Shown here: piece after piece, positions 1-12,670 of the stretch
How the letters are laid out: each line of letters opens with the position of its first letter
Numbering within the stretch: position 1 is the first letter of the stretch
From: Typha latifolia
Lineage: Eukaryota; Streptophyta; Magnoliopsida; Poales; Typhaceae
Direction of reading: 5' to 3'
Length of the DNA stretch: 64,000 bases
NCBI GenBank assembly: GCA_019914945.1
Contig: CM034101.1
Span: 6,645,188-6,709,187, forward strand
The notes under the pieces: generated by a model
Told to the model about the DNA's origin: nothing
Databases searched by the model: none
Seen by the model: the letters and a program-made list of their open reading frames with translations, nothing else
Program-made: the position numbers and the translations under genes

Positions 1-1932
1 CAAAATCATCGCATACGGTGGGTAAAAGCTCACAGCTCGATAGACGCCCTGACTCTGCGTCGTTGGGTACCGCTAGAACTATAACTCTACCTCTGAATCA
101 TCTTTACTAATATCATTCTAGACTAGTCTCCAACTAGGGTAGTGTAATCACCTGAATGCTCTACCAGCTAACGACCTCAGGTGTAGACCGCTAATGTAAT
201 ACTATATAATACACTCTATCCTTAACCCCAGGTTAAGTGGGTGAGAGGAGCACTGCCTAGTTGGGACTCGACTAACAATGATACGTGCATATAATGCCAT
301 GACTTCTATTATTTATTATATCATGATCATCAAAGTAACATGTATTATAAATAATGCATGGAGTCTATCATACATATGCAGTAAGTGGTAATTAATGTAA
401 GAAATGACATGTAATTAATGCAAGTAAGAAATAACATATGTAAACATTATTCGTAGACTAATATAGGATCTAACTCGCTTGGAATATCCCTAGAATCTAT
501 CTCACTCTCCTAATCAGTCGGCTCCTCCTGAATTCCAAGATCCTCTTCGCACAGTAATAGGTCTAATAATTTATAAGATAAAATAAACATAAGAACGATG
601 AACTTATAGAACTAACTACTTTGTTATATAAATTAAGTTTGATTTTCTAGGTCCGAGTAGGTGACTTGGTTTTGCATTTATCCTTTCCTATTAATATATT
701 ATTTTGTATTAATTAAAAATGGTCATTTATGGTAAAATTAGAGTCATCCATATTTATGGTAAAATTAGAGTCACTTTGCTGGACTGGGCCCTTGAGTCCA
801 GTCCAACCCCCTTAAGCCTAGTGGGCAACGGCCCACCCCACAGCCTAAAAGAGAACGCGGTGGGGGTTGGCCCAATCCCTACCCCTTGCTCATCGTCTTC
901 TTCCTAGAGAAGAAAAGGTGGTGCTGCTGCCAGTGTCCATCGTCGGCGGCGACCGAGTAACACCCCCCTTCAAGGTCGACAAGGTTGGTTAAGTTGCTTG
1001 CCTGGGTGATTGGCCGGAAAAAGGGAGAAAATGCAAGAGGGAGGAGGGATCAAGCTTGTCGGTGGAGGAAGGAAAATGCATTGCAATCATAGATGAAAAG
1101 GGTGCGAGAGCTATGCTATAACACTTTAAAAGGTGGGTAATATGTTCTCAAGTGATCGAACTCGACGATCGGAGTGGTCGACGACAAGAAAAGGGGGTAC
1201 TCGATGGCCGGCAGCCATGGAGGTTCCCACTTTGGTCAAGGGTCATTAAGGATCCTATTTGAAGGAACCCACAACTTCCTTAGGGTGAGAAAAAGCTAAC
1301 ATGGTAGAGATTTGGAGACCAAGCCATCCACAACAATCGAAACCGAGCTGGAAGTACGATAGTGGGATGCAACATAGCGTAGCCTCCAACGCGCAACGTG
1401 GGTACCCAAATTCGGTACCCATGGCAAGACGGTGGAAGGGCGGAGCTTCCCTGACCGGTGGTTGGTTGACTCGAAGTCGCTGGCTGATGAATTTCTCCAG
1501 CGAAGGTATAAACATTTAACTAGAATTTCTCTATGACTTATAGAGCAATATTCAAATTAATTAAAAGGGAAGATAGAGACTAACCCGAGGATTGAGGTGA
1601 GGGGGTTTTGGTTGGCTGCCGGCACTTTGGTAACCCGCTATCCACGACGAGGTCCTCGACGGCTTGGAAAGAGAAAAGAGAGGAAGGGGTGGAAGAGCGA
1701 GAGAGAAAGAGATTGCGAAGAGTAGAAAAACCAGAGTGGGGAGGGGTGTTGGAGTTTAAATAGAGACGAGGCGGAGAAGGGAGCGGAGTGGAGTTCAACT
1801 CCACTCCGGCACACTTCTCTCCCATCTCTCGCAACTAACTACGAGAGGTGGGGGAAGGAGAAGAACAAGTCAGCGCACACGTTAGAGTGCACGTGTATGG
1901 CGCGTGCGCTATTTTTTTCCATGGGTGTTACG
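1..1932 (-). mobile_element. Family A LTR, truncated by the window edge
   Basis: Read on the minus strand, this begins near 1932 with CGTAACACCC, which matches the TGTAACACCC start of the better-defined copy at 57489. It then runs through a GC-rich leader, a core promoter with CTATTTAAAC at 1754-1763, and a pyrimidine-rich transcribed part with a possible donor (GTTAGT) near 1580. It ends in an AT-rich tail sharing a 'gacgc...tgcg...gggtaccgctag' segment with 3530-3560 and 59110-59150. No coding sequence is visible; short reading frames here are chance. The family call rests on by-eye similarity to the other copies. Confidence 0.55.
1754..1763 (-). promoter_or_regulatory. TATA box of family A LTR
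   Basis: CTATTTAAAC on the minus strand lies just upstream of a C/T-rich stretch typical of a plant LTR transcription start. Whether it is active is unknown. Confidence 0.4.
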
Positions 1933-1936
1933 GGAT

Positions 1937-2455
1937 TGCTATGATCCGAGTTAGTTAGGTCGACTTGAGTCGAGTTGAGTCGAGTCTAGTTAGTTAATTA
2001 ATTTTTCTTATTCTCCTTAATTTTGAGTTAACATGGATAACTCGCATGTGGATCTAATCTGTTAGGACTCTACTCCTATAAATAGGGGTGTTCATGAGTT
2101 AATTATCATTGTGGAATGATTATTGAGTTTAGCCAATTTATTATTTATCTTTATCTTTTATCATAGCCGTTAGATCGCCTTTATCTTTATAAGAGTAGAT
2201 CTTAACAATAAAATCATACAAGCTTCCAAATCTAAGTTATCATCTTCTTCCATGAGTCACTCTACCTTACGGTCATCCACAACCATCCTTGGTTGTCCGC
2301 TACCCATCGACGACCATTGCAACATCAAATATTACCATTTCTATCTTGTTCTCACCTTTCCCGTATTTTTTGACTATATCTTTTCACCCTAAACTAGGAA
2401 TTTTGTGAAAGAAAAAACTATTAAATCCCTAACTCATGAAGCTACCATTCATTAA
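1937..2455 (+). mobile_element. Family B LTR, plus strand, 3' end missing
   Basis: It starts TGCTATGATCC and follows the two family B LTRs at 48119 and 50853 through the 'gttagttag' stretch, the TATA core at 2076-2085, the 'tagccgttagat' block and the C-rich leader. The match fades near 2455. There it abuts, tail to tail, the minus-strand family B LTR fragment that ends at 2471. No internal region accompanies it, so it is a truncated solo LTR. Confidence 0.6.
2076..2085 (+). promoter_or_regulatory. TATA box of family B LTR
   Basis: CTATAAATAG with flanking ACTC...GGGGT. It aligns with the palindromic TATA cores of the other family B LTRs at 48239-48256 and 50973-50990. Confidence 0.5.
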
Positions 2456-2470
2456 AATATTAGAATTTTG

Positions 2471-2702
2471 TGTTACAAACTATATCTGGACCGATTTGGA
2501 CATAAGAAATTATGGAAATTTTTTTGTGCTGAGAGTCTCATGATTTAAGGTTTTAATGGCTCTAGTTTCACGTGAATTCGACGTTAGGATGGAAGGTTAA
2601 AAATAAAAGAGTGGAGCAAGATCAGAATAGGGCAGAATGGTAAATATCTAATATTCTGGCGGTCGTCGAAATGTGGCCGATGGCCAGGGGGTGGTGGACA
2701 GT
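2471..2702 (-). mobile_element. 3' part of a split family B LTR
   Basis: On the minus strand this matches the last 230 bases of the family B LTRs: the C-rich leader, 'gacgaccgcca', 'atatttac', 'catgaaac' and an end in TTTGTAACA. Its 5' part is found at 8375-8698 in the same orientation. The two halves are separated by about 5.7 kb made of family A LTR sequence, which I read as an insertion into this LTR. Confidence 0.6.
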
Positions 2703-5213
2703 CGTTAAAACTCCCACCTCTAAATACACGTGCCCCTCACATGGGTAGAACCCACATAATTTTTACGTGACCTATTGGTCAATGTTTGTACATAATATAC
2801 AGAATAAAACCCAATATTTTCACAAATAATAATAAGCTAAATAGAGTTTAAACTACCACAGGCCACAATAAGCCTCAAAATACATATCCATACAACTCAT
2901 CAAGACAAATACCTGCGTAGAGGATACAATTCATATAACTTATTTTACAATACTAAAACAAATAAAGAAAAGTATAATAAAATTTTCACTAGCTCCTCTA
3001 TAGACTTGGGGTCATCTACTAATTCGAAAATAAAATATTTCTATCAAAAGGTGGTGACCATAAAACTTAGTAAGTACACATCTCTATAGTCTAAAAATAA
3101 GATAACAAAGGATGTCACATGGTATATATGTATGCCAACATGATTATAGTAATACGTCCATGCAATATATTTATATCAATAGCTCACATTTATTGATAAA
3201 CGAACACATGATATGCATCATTTAAACTATCAAATCATTTATCTTAAGCTCACACTGAGCGATAGCCATAATTATCATGACATGCTCAAAGAACTATCCA
3301 CCACATAATAAATATAGGCTCACACATCATCTCAAACATCGAGAAGGGATAGACAACTAGTAGTATTGCCGCCCTTATATGCCAGGCAACGCTGCATATG
3401 ACTGATTGTCTATAGCAACTAGACTAAGGATCCCAGTCATAAGCTCATATCATCACAAATAACGAAATCATCACATATAACATAATCATCTCTCATAGCG
3501 AAAATAAGAGCACACTGCTTATAGACGCTCTAATCTTGCGTTATCGGGTATTGCTAGGTCTATCAGAAATGCTACAATAATCCATGAATAACTACAAAGT
3601 AGTAAATTAAATATAATCATATTGAACAATGAATAAACATCTACCTATGTATGATATAAATGTCTGTCGTCTCTTCCAAGTTAATCAACTCCAATTACAT
3701 CATAGATCATCATTGCACAATAATGAATCCACCTCGGTAATGAAAATAATATACATAAGCACAAGACTACCTAAATTAATTATATAATTAATCCGGATAG
3801 CTATTACTAGTTTTGAGGTATGTTCACCTAAGAATCCTTATATTTATTAATTAGGTAGAGTTGGTATATTAATTTTGACAGTATGACACACAATTAAGGG
3901 TTATTAAATATAATTATCATCATTATAACTATTTCCGTAATAATTGTTGATAGAAAGTAAATTAAAAATAGACAACATTTAATTAACTTACTCATCGAAT
4001 ATTAAAGTATGTTTAATATGGTAATAATTTATTAATATTGATTTATAACAATTTTTATAACTAATCAAAACTACCCTCTAAAAAATGTTAACGATTGGGA
4101 TTCAAATTGACAAAGATAATTAACTAAAATAAGTAAATTATATTAAAATAAATTAAAGATCAACTAATCTATTTGGCTAGCCTAAAATTGCCACTTGGGC
4201 TAGGTTGCAGCCCAACCCACAGCAGAACTGGGTTGGGCTACCTGTAGCCTAATTCACGAGCTGGGCCACAGCCCAATCCACCAAAGAATTGGGCTAGGCC
4301 AGAGTCCAACTCACGGCTTGGGTGGGCTGCCTACAGCCCAACCCAACCAAAGAATTGGGCTAGGTCGTAGCCCAACTCACAACTTCGGTTGGGCTACCTA
4401 CAGCCCAACCCAACCAAACCCATGCTGGGCTGGTTGCACCTAATCCAGCCCAACCACACAACACCCCCTTCCTTCCTCACCCAAAGCAAGCCGAGGAGGA
4501 GGGGAGTAGCTGTCGGTGAACACCACCATTAGCAGCCGACCAACACATGCCCGCCCCCCCTTCTCTTAGGTCGAGGGAGTGTGCATAGCAAATAGGTAGT
4601 TGGCTAGGGTAGTTGGCGACAAAGGGGAAAGCTCTTCCATGGCCAGCGGTCATGGAGTTGGCCTACACCATCTCTCAGGCTACGTGGGCCCCCAAGCAAC
4701 GTGCCATCAACTTGCTTTGATGGTGATGGTCGGAAAGAATAGCTCAAAGCCGATGAGGGGAGGCTACCATGTGTAGTCTCCATCGGGGAATGGAACAGCC
4801 CACCAAGGGCATCATTAACAAAAGGGTAGCGAGAGAGGACAATTGGGACCAGTGGTGTGAGGCACGAGGCCGTGGCTAGCCGGATTAGAGACGAAACCCA
4901 AAGGAAATAAAAATGGGAGAAAAAAATTAAATTCTTTATTAAATCCATATTACTCATACCTGGTTGAAGAGGACATTCCGACACATTGTTCCATAGGGTT
5001 GGCATCCTCCGGCGGCTCTCCGGCGCGGCGAGAGAGAGAGAAAGAGAACGTTATAGTGGTGGTTATGAGAGAGAAAAGGGAGGAAATGTAAGGCTCCCGC
5101 CCGGCACAGGCACGTGCACACCCACACGTCCACACGGCACGTGCGGCTCACGCGACAAGACGGGCGGGAGCCCTGTCATGCACGATACACTCCTATGCAC
5201 ATATAATTATTAC
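2703..5213 (-). mobile_element. Family A LTR, left copy of a minus-strand pair
   Basis: On the minus strand it starts near 5213 (TGTAATAATTAT) and ends near 2703 with a segment like the end of the 57489 copy (cacgtgtattt-gaggt). Inside are the GC-rich leader at 5000-5150 and alternating 'gcccaacccacag' / 'gttgggctac' repeats at 4190-4460; the same GGGCTGTAGGC-type repeats are at 58240-58440 in the solo LTR. It is about 2.5 kb, close to the 2.66 kb of the best copy. No gag or pol is present. Confidence 0.5.
4190..4460. repeat. GGGCTG(N)CAGCCC inverted-repeat cluster
   Basis: A run of short imperfect inverted repeats built from GGGCTG, CAGCCCAACC and TTGGGCTA units spaced 20-60 bases apart. 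The same architecture is in the plus-strand copy at 58240-58500, so it is a feature of the family A LTR. It could fold as RNA. Confidence 0.5.
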
Positions 5214-7867
5214 ATCATCAAATAATACCTACTAATATATCTATGCTCACATAATCCAACACCAAATAAATCATATTATTAATCAAATAAACATGTTAGC
5301 ATATAAAATATCCAAGTCCACAATAAAATACACTAGATCACTACATAATTTGGTAGGTCCCACATATGCCACGACAAACCATCAAGATACAACTAAACAA
5401 CTGATATACGAGTACACTATAATTTAATATGTACTATACAAATCATCGTCTGATACAATAAAGTACAAATATAATAAACAACGATACAACTCAATTTCTA
5501 TGCAAACTATCATCTATACCGTCTTGCACTTATAACTCACCTCATTAATCTAAAATATCTTCTTGGAATATCTCAAGTTGCTATCACGTACCATATATCT
5601 GAGAGGGTTAAAAAAGAAATAAAGAGAGTCATGAACAAAAGGCTCAGTGAATAGACATTATCCCGCATTAGTGATATGAAACAGAGAGTAAATTATATAC
5701 TGGATAATATGAATCAGAAAGAGCATCATGTCATGAATGAGTATATGAATGTCCTTAATAATACATAAATGAAATGTAGATAATATGCCATAACTGATAA
5801 AAATATAATCCTCGACAATGAATAAATAAATCTCCATGTCATACTATCATCATAACTCTCTCTCAAATATGACACATGATGCATGCCAATCATGACCATG
5901 CTATGATATCAAATGCAATCATATATGATGTATATTGACCACTCGATAATCAGGTAATCAGATGATAATGAAATTATATGCATTTCTCAACATCTCAGTC
6001 ATCAATGTCAACTCTATATGTCATCATCATACTAGACCACTGTGCACAGTTAACACCGGGTACCCGGTCTCAACATCATGCCCGAAGACTTAGAGCATAC
6101 TCTACTATCTGCAAGGAGTATCTCAAATATAACCATACTCGCCATCCTGCTAAGAGTATCAACATTCATCCAGACCGGGCACCCTTCTAGCTGATAGAAA
6201 TCTCGTGAGGATAACTCGCCATATATGCCCTAGCGAACGGTATGTGTCTGAATGTCTGTTGTGCACACATACTAACAACCTCAAACGTAAGGCCACAGGA
6301 TTGCGACTATGTCGAGCGATCAATCATCCACCAAGCGCATCCTAACCCTCGCGCCTACTCGAGTATCCTCACGCTTTCTATCAACTATTCTATTAATCAC
6401 ATTTCATGCTTTCCTTCTAAATGACATATCATATGCATATATCTAGTACGATAACAAGTCAACGTATAACAGAAATTTAGGTGAAATAGGAATCAAGAGA
6501 AAAATGATGCAATGTAGTCTCCAACAATGTATCTAACACATGTATACTCTTGCTAGTTTATCCCATGCACACTCATGATAAAAATCATCTCAACATAAAA
6601 TTATAATTGTATAATCTTCTCCAATCATCTCTATATATCATCATCATACTCATATCCCAGATTAGCCTAAACAAATGCATGATAAAATATGCTCGACTAA
6701 AATCATATCTAGATAAAGTTATATAATCATGCTGGAGGCCAAAACATGCATATACATAATTATATAATATATCCTAATTTGAGAAAAGCGTCTAGGGGAT
6801 AAGACTACTCACTTCTGATCAGAAGACCCAACGCACGTATCCCTCACGCCCATTAATCAACTTGCCACTCATTGCTAGTGAGATCCTCGGGGTCTCAAAT
6901 AAGGGGGTTCGGAGTTTGAAAAATATTTAAGTAATATGATGTTAGCCATTTATCCGATTAGAATTAATTTATATAAAATATGATGATTTATTAGGTTTAG
7001 AATTCTTATTTTTATATTTTATCAAATATATAGATTTAGATATAATTCTAGTAATATAAATATGCTATTATTATAAAATGCTATTTATGGAATAAGAATA
7101 AAAGGTTTGTTCTTTTTATATAAAAGTAGTCTAAGTATAGAATTATAAAATAATAATAAGAGGCTTATATATATATATAATTATAAAAATATAAGTATAG
7201 GTAAAACCTAATTATAGTTAATCTTTTGCTATTCTTGCTCTTTACTTTAATAATCGCTAAATATAGGTAAAATAATTATTATCGAGTCATATAAAAATGA
7301 TTATCAAAGTTTAGTATTTTATTTTTATACAAAATAATATATATCAATAAGGTGCTCGGAATACATTATATATATATATATATATAATGAAGGGTATATT
7401 TATAAATCTCATGACTATAATTAATGAAGCTAAGTATTAATCTATTATATGCTATTAATATTATATGTATATAATACAATTAGGTGTCTATAATATAATA
7501 AATTATTAATTTTACTAATTGTAACTAGCTAATAATTATATTACTGAATATATATATATATATCAATATAATTAATTTTCTATATAAACTAATTGCATTA
7601 ACTACATAAAATACTTAGTTAAAAAGGAAAATAAATGAAGCTAAAATAAAACCCCTGACACAGTGATGGGCTCAGCACTGTTCTAGTCAAGAGACAGCAA
7701 TCGAGGTGGGAGGAGAAGGAAGGAAGAAAAAGGAGAAAGGAAAAAGAAGAAAGAAGGAGGAAGAAGAAGAAGAAGAGAAGAAGAAAGGAAGGAAGTGGAG
7801 GAGGAGCCGGGCCAGCGAGGAGGGGTTCGGCCGCTCAGCGGTCGGCCTCTCGCTGGCCGCTCGGTTT

Positions 7868-7916
<49 letters not shown>

Positions 7917-8375
7917 AGGAGGAAAGAGGCTAACTAACGTTAGTGGAGGTGGCGGCAGCATGCCAGCGGGGCGGCGACGGTGGTAGAGGGAGAGAGACAA
8001 AAGAGTGTTTGAGAGAGAGAGTGAGAGAGAGACCAAAAGAGAGAGAGAATGAGAGAGAGACCAAAAGAGAGAGGCGGTAGGGTGGAAGGTCGCGGCTGCG
8101 ACGACGGGGCCCACCGTGCCAGCTGATCCGGCCAGGTTGGTCGGGCCGGCGGCTGGGGTGCGTGGCGCCCTCCCCTCCTGCCACTGCATGGCACGAGGCT
8201 GGCCACGCTGTGGCCGACCATGTCGTGCCATGCAATAAATTTTTTTTAAGGTAGGTTGTTACAGGAAATGACAAGACGAGATGGAGGAGGAGGACGACGT
8301 GGGGGTGGGGCACGTGCCCCTCACATGCATTATTATTTTTATTTAATATTTTTTTAACTGGTATGGGATGTTAAG
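5214..8375 (-). mobile_element. Family A LTR, right copy of the minus-strand pair
   Basis: On the minus strand it begins near 8375 with TTAACATCCCATACC, an eroded TGTAACACCCCAATT start. It runs through a GC-rich, (GA)n-bearing leader at 7690-8330 and a long AT-rich body to about 5300, where 'aaaatatccaag' resembles the family end. Only about 90 bases separate it from the left copy, so there is essentially no internal region. The frames at 7683-8313 are low-complexity artefacts. The boundaries are approximate. Confidence 0.4.
7869..7912. repeat. (GA)n microsatellite
   Basis: About 22 uninterrupted GA units, followed by GGAGGA-rich sequence and further GAGAGA patches to about 8075. It lies in the leader of the family A LTR. 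Confidence 0.9.
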
Positions 8376-8698
8376 TCATGGAGTATGGTGGCTTACATAG
8401 GAACTTAGTGGCTAAGGTTTGAAAGGTTGGAAGAGTTATATGGTTAGAACTTACTCTTAAAAATATAAGGATGATCTAACGGCTATAATAAATGATAAAT
8501 TTGACATAATAAAAATAACTTAACTCAATTCTCATTCTACGATGATAATGAATACATGTCCACTATATTTATAGGAGTAAAAATTCTAGCATATCAGATT
8601 CACATGCAGATTATTCGATTTATTTAAAATTTAAAATAATAAGATAAAGCTAACTAACTAATTTAACTCGACTTAACCTATATGATCGGATCGTAACA
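8375..8698 (-). mobile_element. 5' part of a split family B LTR
   Basis: The minus strand starts TGTTACGATCCGATC at 8698 and follows the family B pattern: 'gtcgagtt', 'agctttatctta', a TATA core near 8570-8580, 'tagccgttagatcatc', then 'aaccttagccac'. The match continues to about 8375, where family A sequence begins. The missing 3' part is at 2471-2702. Confidence 0.6.
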
Positions 8699-9800
8699 TT
8701 TTCTTACGAACATATTAGTTTAGATCTAGGTCGTAACATCACTTAAGAACTTTTGAAAGTCCAGATAGTGTTTCAGGATAAATTTCTCCAATCTAGACAC
8801 CCTTAACCGCCCTAGCATATATGCAGTTGGCCTTCCCTCTAGTAGGGTCATTGTCTTTATGATGTGCAACATCTGATTCCTTCACCTCATCAAATTTACT
8901 TCCTACATGGTCTCCCTATGTTCCAACTTCTTTCTTACTCGGTGAATGTTGCTAGTGTCTTCAACATCCACCATGACCTTAGATAAAAGAAGAAGAAAAA
9001 AATGTTCCTTGCCAATATAGCAAGTTACAACTCCTTTTACCACAAAACCCTAGTCAATCCAATGACTCAAAGAAATAAAACTCAAACTGTTAAACTAAAT
9101 CAGCTAAAGACTCATTCACTAAGATAGACTCAACAACTTAATCTCCACTATTCGATCCAACCTCCTTAGCCATCGAGTCGAAATTTGACAGACATCTAAA
9201 TGCACACAACGCAAGTTTGTTCAGATAGGGCGTTGAATGTCATGAGCATTTGAACGGAGAATTGTTCAAAGAGGGTGTCGAATGTGCGCTTGAAGCATTC
9301 GAATGCACAAACTAAATTCTTATGAATGCCATTTGTATTGCCTCCTCCATTAGCTGAATTGTGGCGCCTCCTCTAATAGGTGAACTAGAAAAGACTAGAC
9401 TTCATTGCTATCATATAGTGAAAATTAAAAATAGAAATAGATAGATTTGTGGCTCCTCCAATGCACTCGCACTCTATACTTCCGCGTGGCTCTCTATGCT
9501 TATAGGTTATATGCCCTCTATACTTCCGCGTGGCTCTCTATGCATTATTGCACCTCTTATGCGCCGCTCACACATCAACAATGGACTCTTCCACAGGCCT
9601 TTGTTCACCATTTGAAACGCTAAACCCCTATCTTTATATAAGCATTACAAAGCTTATTTCTTTTTTCTAGTTAAATTAAGCCGTACACTTTCATAATCTC
9701 CCAACTTAGACTAAAAAGAACTCTCGATGTCTCCTACTCTTTCAAAGAAACTAAATATGCAGTTGAGTTGGTGCTCAGAACCAGACTAGGATTCCCGTCT
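8699..9800. other. Degraded repeat DNA, no gene recognised
   Basis: No open frame of note. It holds eroded TTCGAATGC-type motifs at 9190-9310, like those in the LTR arrays at 41.9, 53.2 and 61.2 kb. It also holds a perfect 28-base direct repeat at 9472-9499 and 9516-9543 (starts CTCTATACTTCC). This suggests an old LTR, but no termini can be placed. Confidence 0.35.
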
Positions 9801-9810
9801 AGTCCAACAT

Positions 9811-10170
9811 TTCGACTTTGAATCTGTCGACCTTTCCCTTGTGCATAGCTAGTAAAAGAAGATGCAAGCCCATAAGAAAATCTAAATGAAAATAACTATA
9901 ATACTTTAGAAAATTAAGGCGTGATAATCTTAGTGAATTAATGGTTTCTGGTGATAGCTTTGGCGATTTGTGGAGATTTTCTGAGAGATCTCCTGATTGC
10001 AAGCTTTTGAAAGGAATCTTTCCGCTAAGCTGTTCTGTTCTTTTCTTCTCCAATTGCAGACATGGTGTACGATCAAGCTTCTTCCGGACGACGTCGTGCT
10101 GGCGTTGTTCACTTGTTCGTGCTTATCACTTTTTCTTAGAATAATAAACTTCCTCAACTTACCAAATGTT
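9811..10170 (+). repeat. Duplicated segment, copy 1
   Basis: Two blocks are shared in order with copy 2. One is 'tttgaatctgtcgacctttc' (9816 on) through 'gattgcaagcttttgaaagg'; the other is 'ttcttctccaattgcag' through 'aaacttcctcaac...ccaaatg'. In copy 2 they lie at 20107-20310 and 22045-22205. The second block encodes in one frame LLPDDVVLAL, against LLLDDVVVAL in copy 2. I do not recognise the parent sequence; it may be the start of a degraded gene. Confidence 0.5.
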
Positions 10171-11755
10171 ATTGTCTATTTTAAGACTTACAAATTTCTA
10201 ATGTTACAGTGGTATCTAGATATAACTTACTAATTGGATCGGTGACTTATATAAAAATTTAAAAATTATTAAAAAAATTATTAAGTACTAAAAAATATAT
10301 ATATATAAATTATTAATTCAGTCAGTAATTTATATTTAGAAATCATTAAATCGAAAAGCGATGGAAATACTTTCCCTCACACTTAGTAATTCTTTTAGCA
10401 ATTGTTAAATTTCTATATAAATTGAATCAGCGATCTATATTTAAATATTGCTATCCTAGTCAATGACGTTTTTACTTAGACTTCATTTTAAGTTTTAAAG
10501 TCTATTAGATATATAAAAAAACATTAAGAGGACATAATAAGTCTATTGGATTTAAAAACTTTATCAGCGGTTAAAATATTTATCAATGGTCGATTACAAC
10601 AGTTTTCGAAGGATTAAGCACGTAATAAATAAAATTGCATGGTATCAATATATGGAACCAAATTTAACGTACTATCACTCATACCAAATGCTACTCAAAC
10701 ATGTATTTAAGTGCTAAATGACATAAAATTAGGAAAATTAACAATGAGCATATGTGATCATATATTTATTAGTGGACTACGACATTTATCTTTACATTTT
10801 CTTTTGAAGGAGAACAAGTTAGCAAACAATGTACTCGATCTCATACCAAGCACTCACTCAAGTCTTGCAAATTTAGAGCAGTTTTTTCACTAGTTTAGAT
10901 CATTTCTTCCAGATTTAGAGCATTTTCTATGGAAAAAGTAAAGTTTAAATTTGTATATTAGGTAAATATTTGGGTACCAAATGACATGAAATAGAATGAT
11001 GATAAAAGAAATATTAAGAAGAAAAAGAAGAGGAAGAAGAATATTCTATATATTTATTTAAAAAGGTACCCTCATTCTCAGAAAATATATTGTTAAATTT
11101 TCTTTTAATAAAGAACAAGCTGACATTAAATTAAATTTCCAAGTGATTCTGCAATAGAAAATGAAAATTGGACGAATTTACTTACAAGGTGCAAATAAAC
11201 AACTTTAAGTTTTGCGTGCAAAATGTTCTTTCCCGGCCCTCTTGCGTTTATATATAAATATATATAGATACACACACACACATAGCTAGAACACTTAGGA
11301 TTATTGGAAGCTATAAGAGGAGGTCAAGCTCGACCAACTTCCTTTCATGATGGCATCAAAGGCAGACTTGGTGGATGTTCTTATGGAAGGCCCGAAATGA
11401 GCTGGTCTTCCAAAATACTAGGAAAGGTCCCTATCTAACCTCAACCAACCAATTACCAAAGTCTGAGGGACCTTCAAATGGCGATCATATTTGCATGGTT
11501 ACCACTATGGTGGAGTGATCTGCATAGTTATTTGCGATTTCCAAGTAGTTTTGATTGGGTTAAGTTGTTATTCTAGACCATTGTGAAACTGCCTCAATCC
11601 CTGGCTACCTTGGAAGGTTATAAATAACTAATCAAGAATGATAAACAACTGACCGCTTGGATTTATTCGGTCTCTCAGGTTTTGGTTAAGGCAATCAAGA
11701 CTGAGGACTTCAATATCAACTAGGAGATTCACAGTATTCTACACAAAATGTTTAA
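10171..11755. other. AT-rich spacer, no gene recognised
   Basis: Very AT-rich, with short simple repeats (a (CA)n tract near 11270). 11300-11740 is less AT-rich and looks like decayed coding DNA. One frame reads KNDKQLTAWIYSVSQVLVKA near 11635-11695, reminiscent of a copia-type gag but too short to assign. Confidence 0.3.
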
Positions 11756-12163
11756 GGCTCCGTTTACTTGATGAGTAACTTTTTTTCTTTTTATTCTGAA
11801 ATATAATTACTTATTTTAAAATAATAACTAAACATCATAATAACCTTATTCTATAGTATAAATACTAGTCGTCAAAATGATACGTTGTACCACACACACG
11901 AACTAAATTACTAATTACCCTTATTATTTATCCCATCAATCTATTTTATATCAATCAAAGAATATTTATCATAATTTTATAAAAAATAAAATCTATTTTT
12001 TTAATCTTTTTCTTTATTTTATATTATATTAAAAATAATTATTACTCTTATTTCATAATACAATTAGTTATTTCTAAAATAAATCTCTCACTTTGATGAT
12101 AACAAGAAGGAATTATAATTTCTATTTCAAACTCTATTCCAAGTACGAATGAATGAGGCTCTT
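11756..12163 (-). mobile_element. MITE, family of three copies (copy 1)
   Basis: The ends are imperfect inverted repeats (GGCTCCGTTTACTTG on the left; the right end read in reverse gives GCCTCATTCATTCG). The interior, read on the minus strand, follows the copies at 21051-21674 and 36780-37175 in order: 'aaataagagt-aataattattttta', 'taaaatagattgatg', 'aattagtaatttagt', 'ttattctagaataagg'-like blocks. No coding capacity. The superfamily is not determined. Confidence 0.55.
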
Positions 12164-12466
12164 CTTATCATCATATCAAAGTTTGCTACTCGAACAGGAC
12201 CAATAACATCCATGCTCACTCTCTAGCCAGGTTGGCCGATCAAAGAAACCCATGTAAAAAATTTGACCGACCCTCCTCTGGATTGTTCGTGAACTACTTG
12301 AGCTTAATAGAACTTCTAGTGTACGGACATTTAAATTATAAAAAAAAAATCAACCAATTCGACAGAGAAACAAAAGGATGGATAAAAACAATAGAGAGAA
12401 CACAGTCATTTGTTTGATTTAGTTTTATCAATTTACATATCTTGATAACTTCTCTTTCGTATCCAG

Positions 12467-12670
12467 GGATTAAGTATTTACCCAGGGAAGAGGAAGACTA
12501 CACACTTGCAGTTAGGAGCCGAATCCGGTAACTTTGATGATCTTATTAATGAGAACTTAAAGAGCACCTACTCCAAACCAGAGGCTGCTAAATTAGCAGG
12601 CATTGCATTGGTTTGCACAAGTGAAACTCCAAGCCAAAGGCCAACAATGGAAATGTACCAAGATGACTAA
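12467..12670 (+). pseudogene. Orphan 3' exon of a receptor-like protein kinase
   Basis: After an acceptor-like 'tatccag', an open frame of 67 codons runs to TAA at 12668. It encodes an acidic stretch then NENLKSTYSKPEAAKLAGIA, LVCTSETPSQRPTMEM. This is the C-lobe end of a plant receptor-like kinase: the conserved C-T/S-x-x-P-x-x-RPTM motif of subdomain XI with its invariant arginine. No ATP-binding or catalytic loop is found upstream within several kb, so this is a relict or a dislocated last exon. Which kinase subfamily it belongs to cannot be told from this piece. Confidence 0.65.

Noticed and set aside
7683..8313. Frames of 127-182 codons on the minus strand and Glu/Arg/Lys-rich frames on the plus strand
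   Set aside because: They arise from (GA)n and GGAGGA repeats in the leader of a family A LTR; all are low-complexity.
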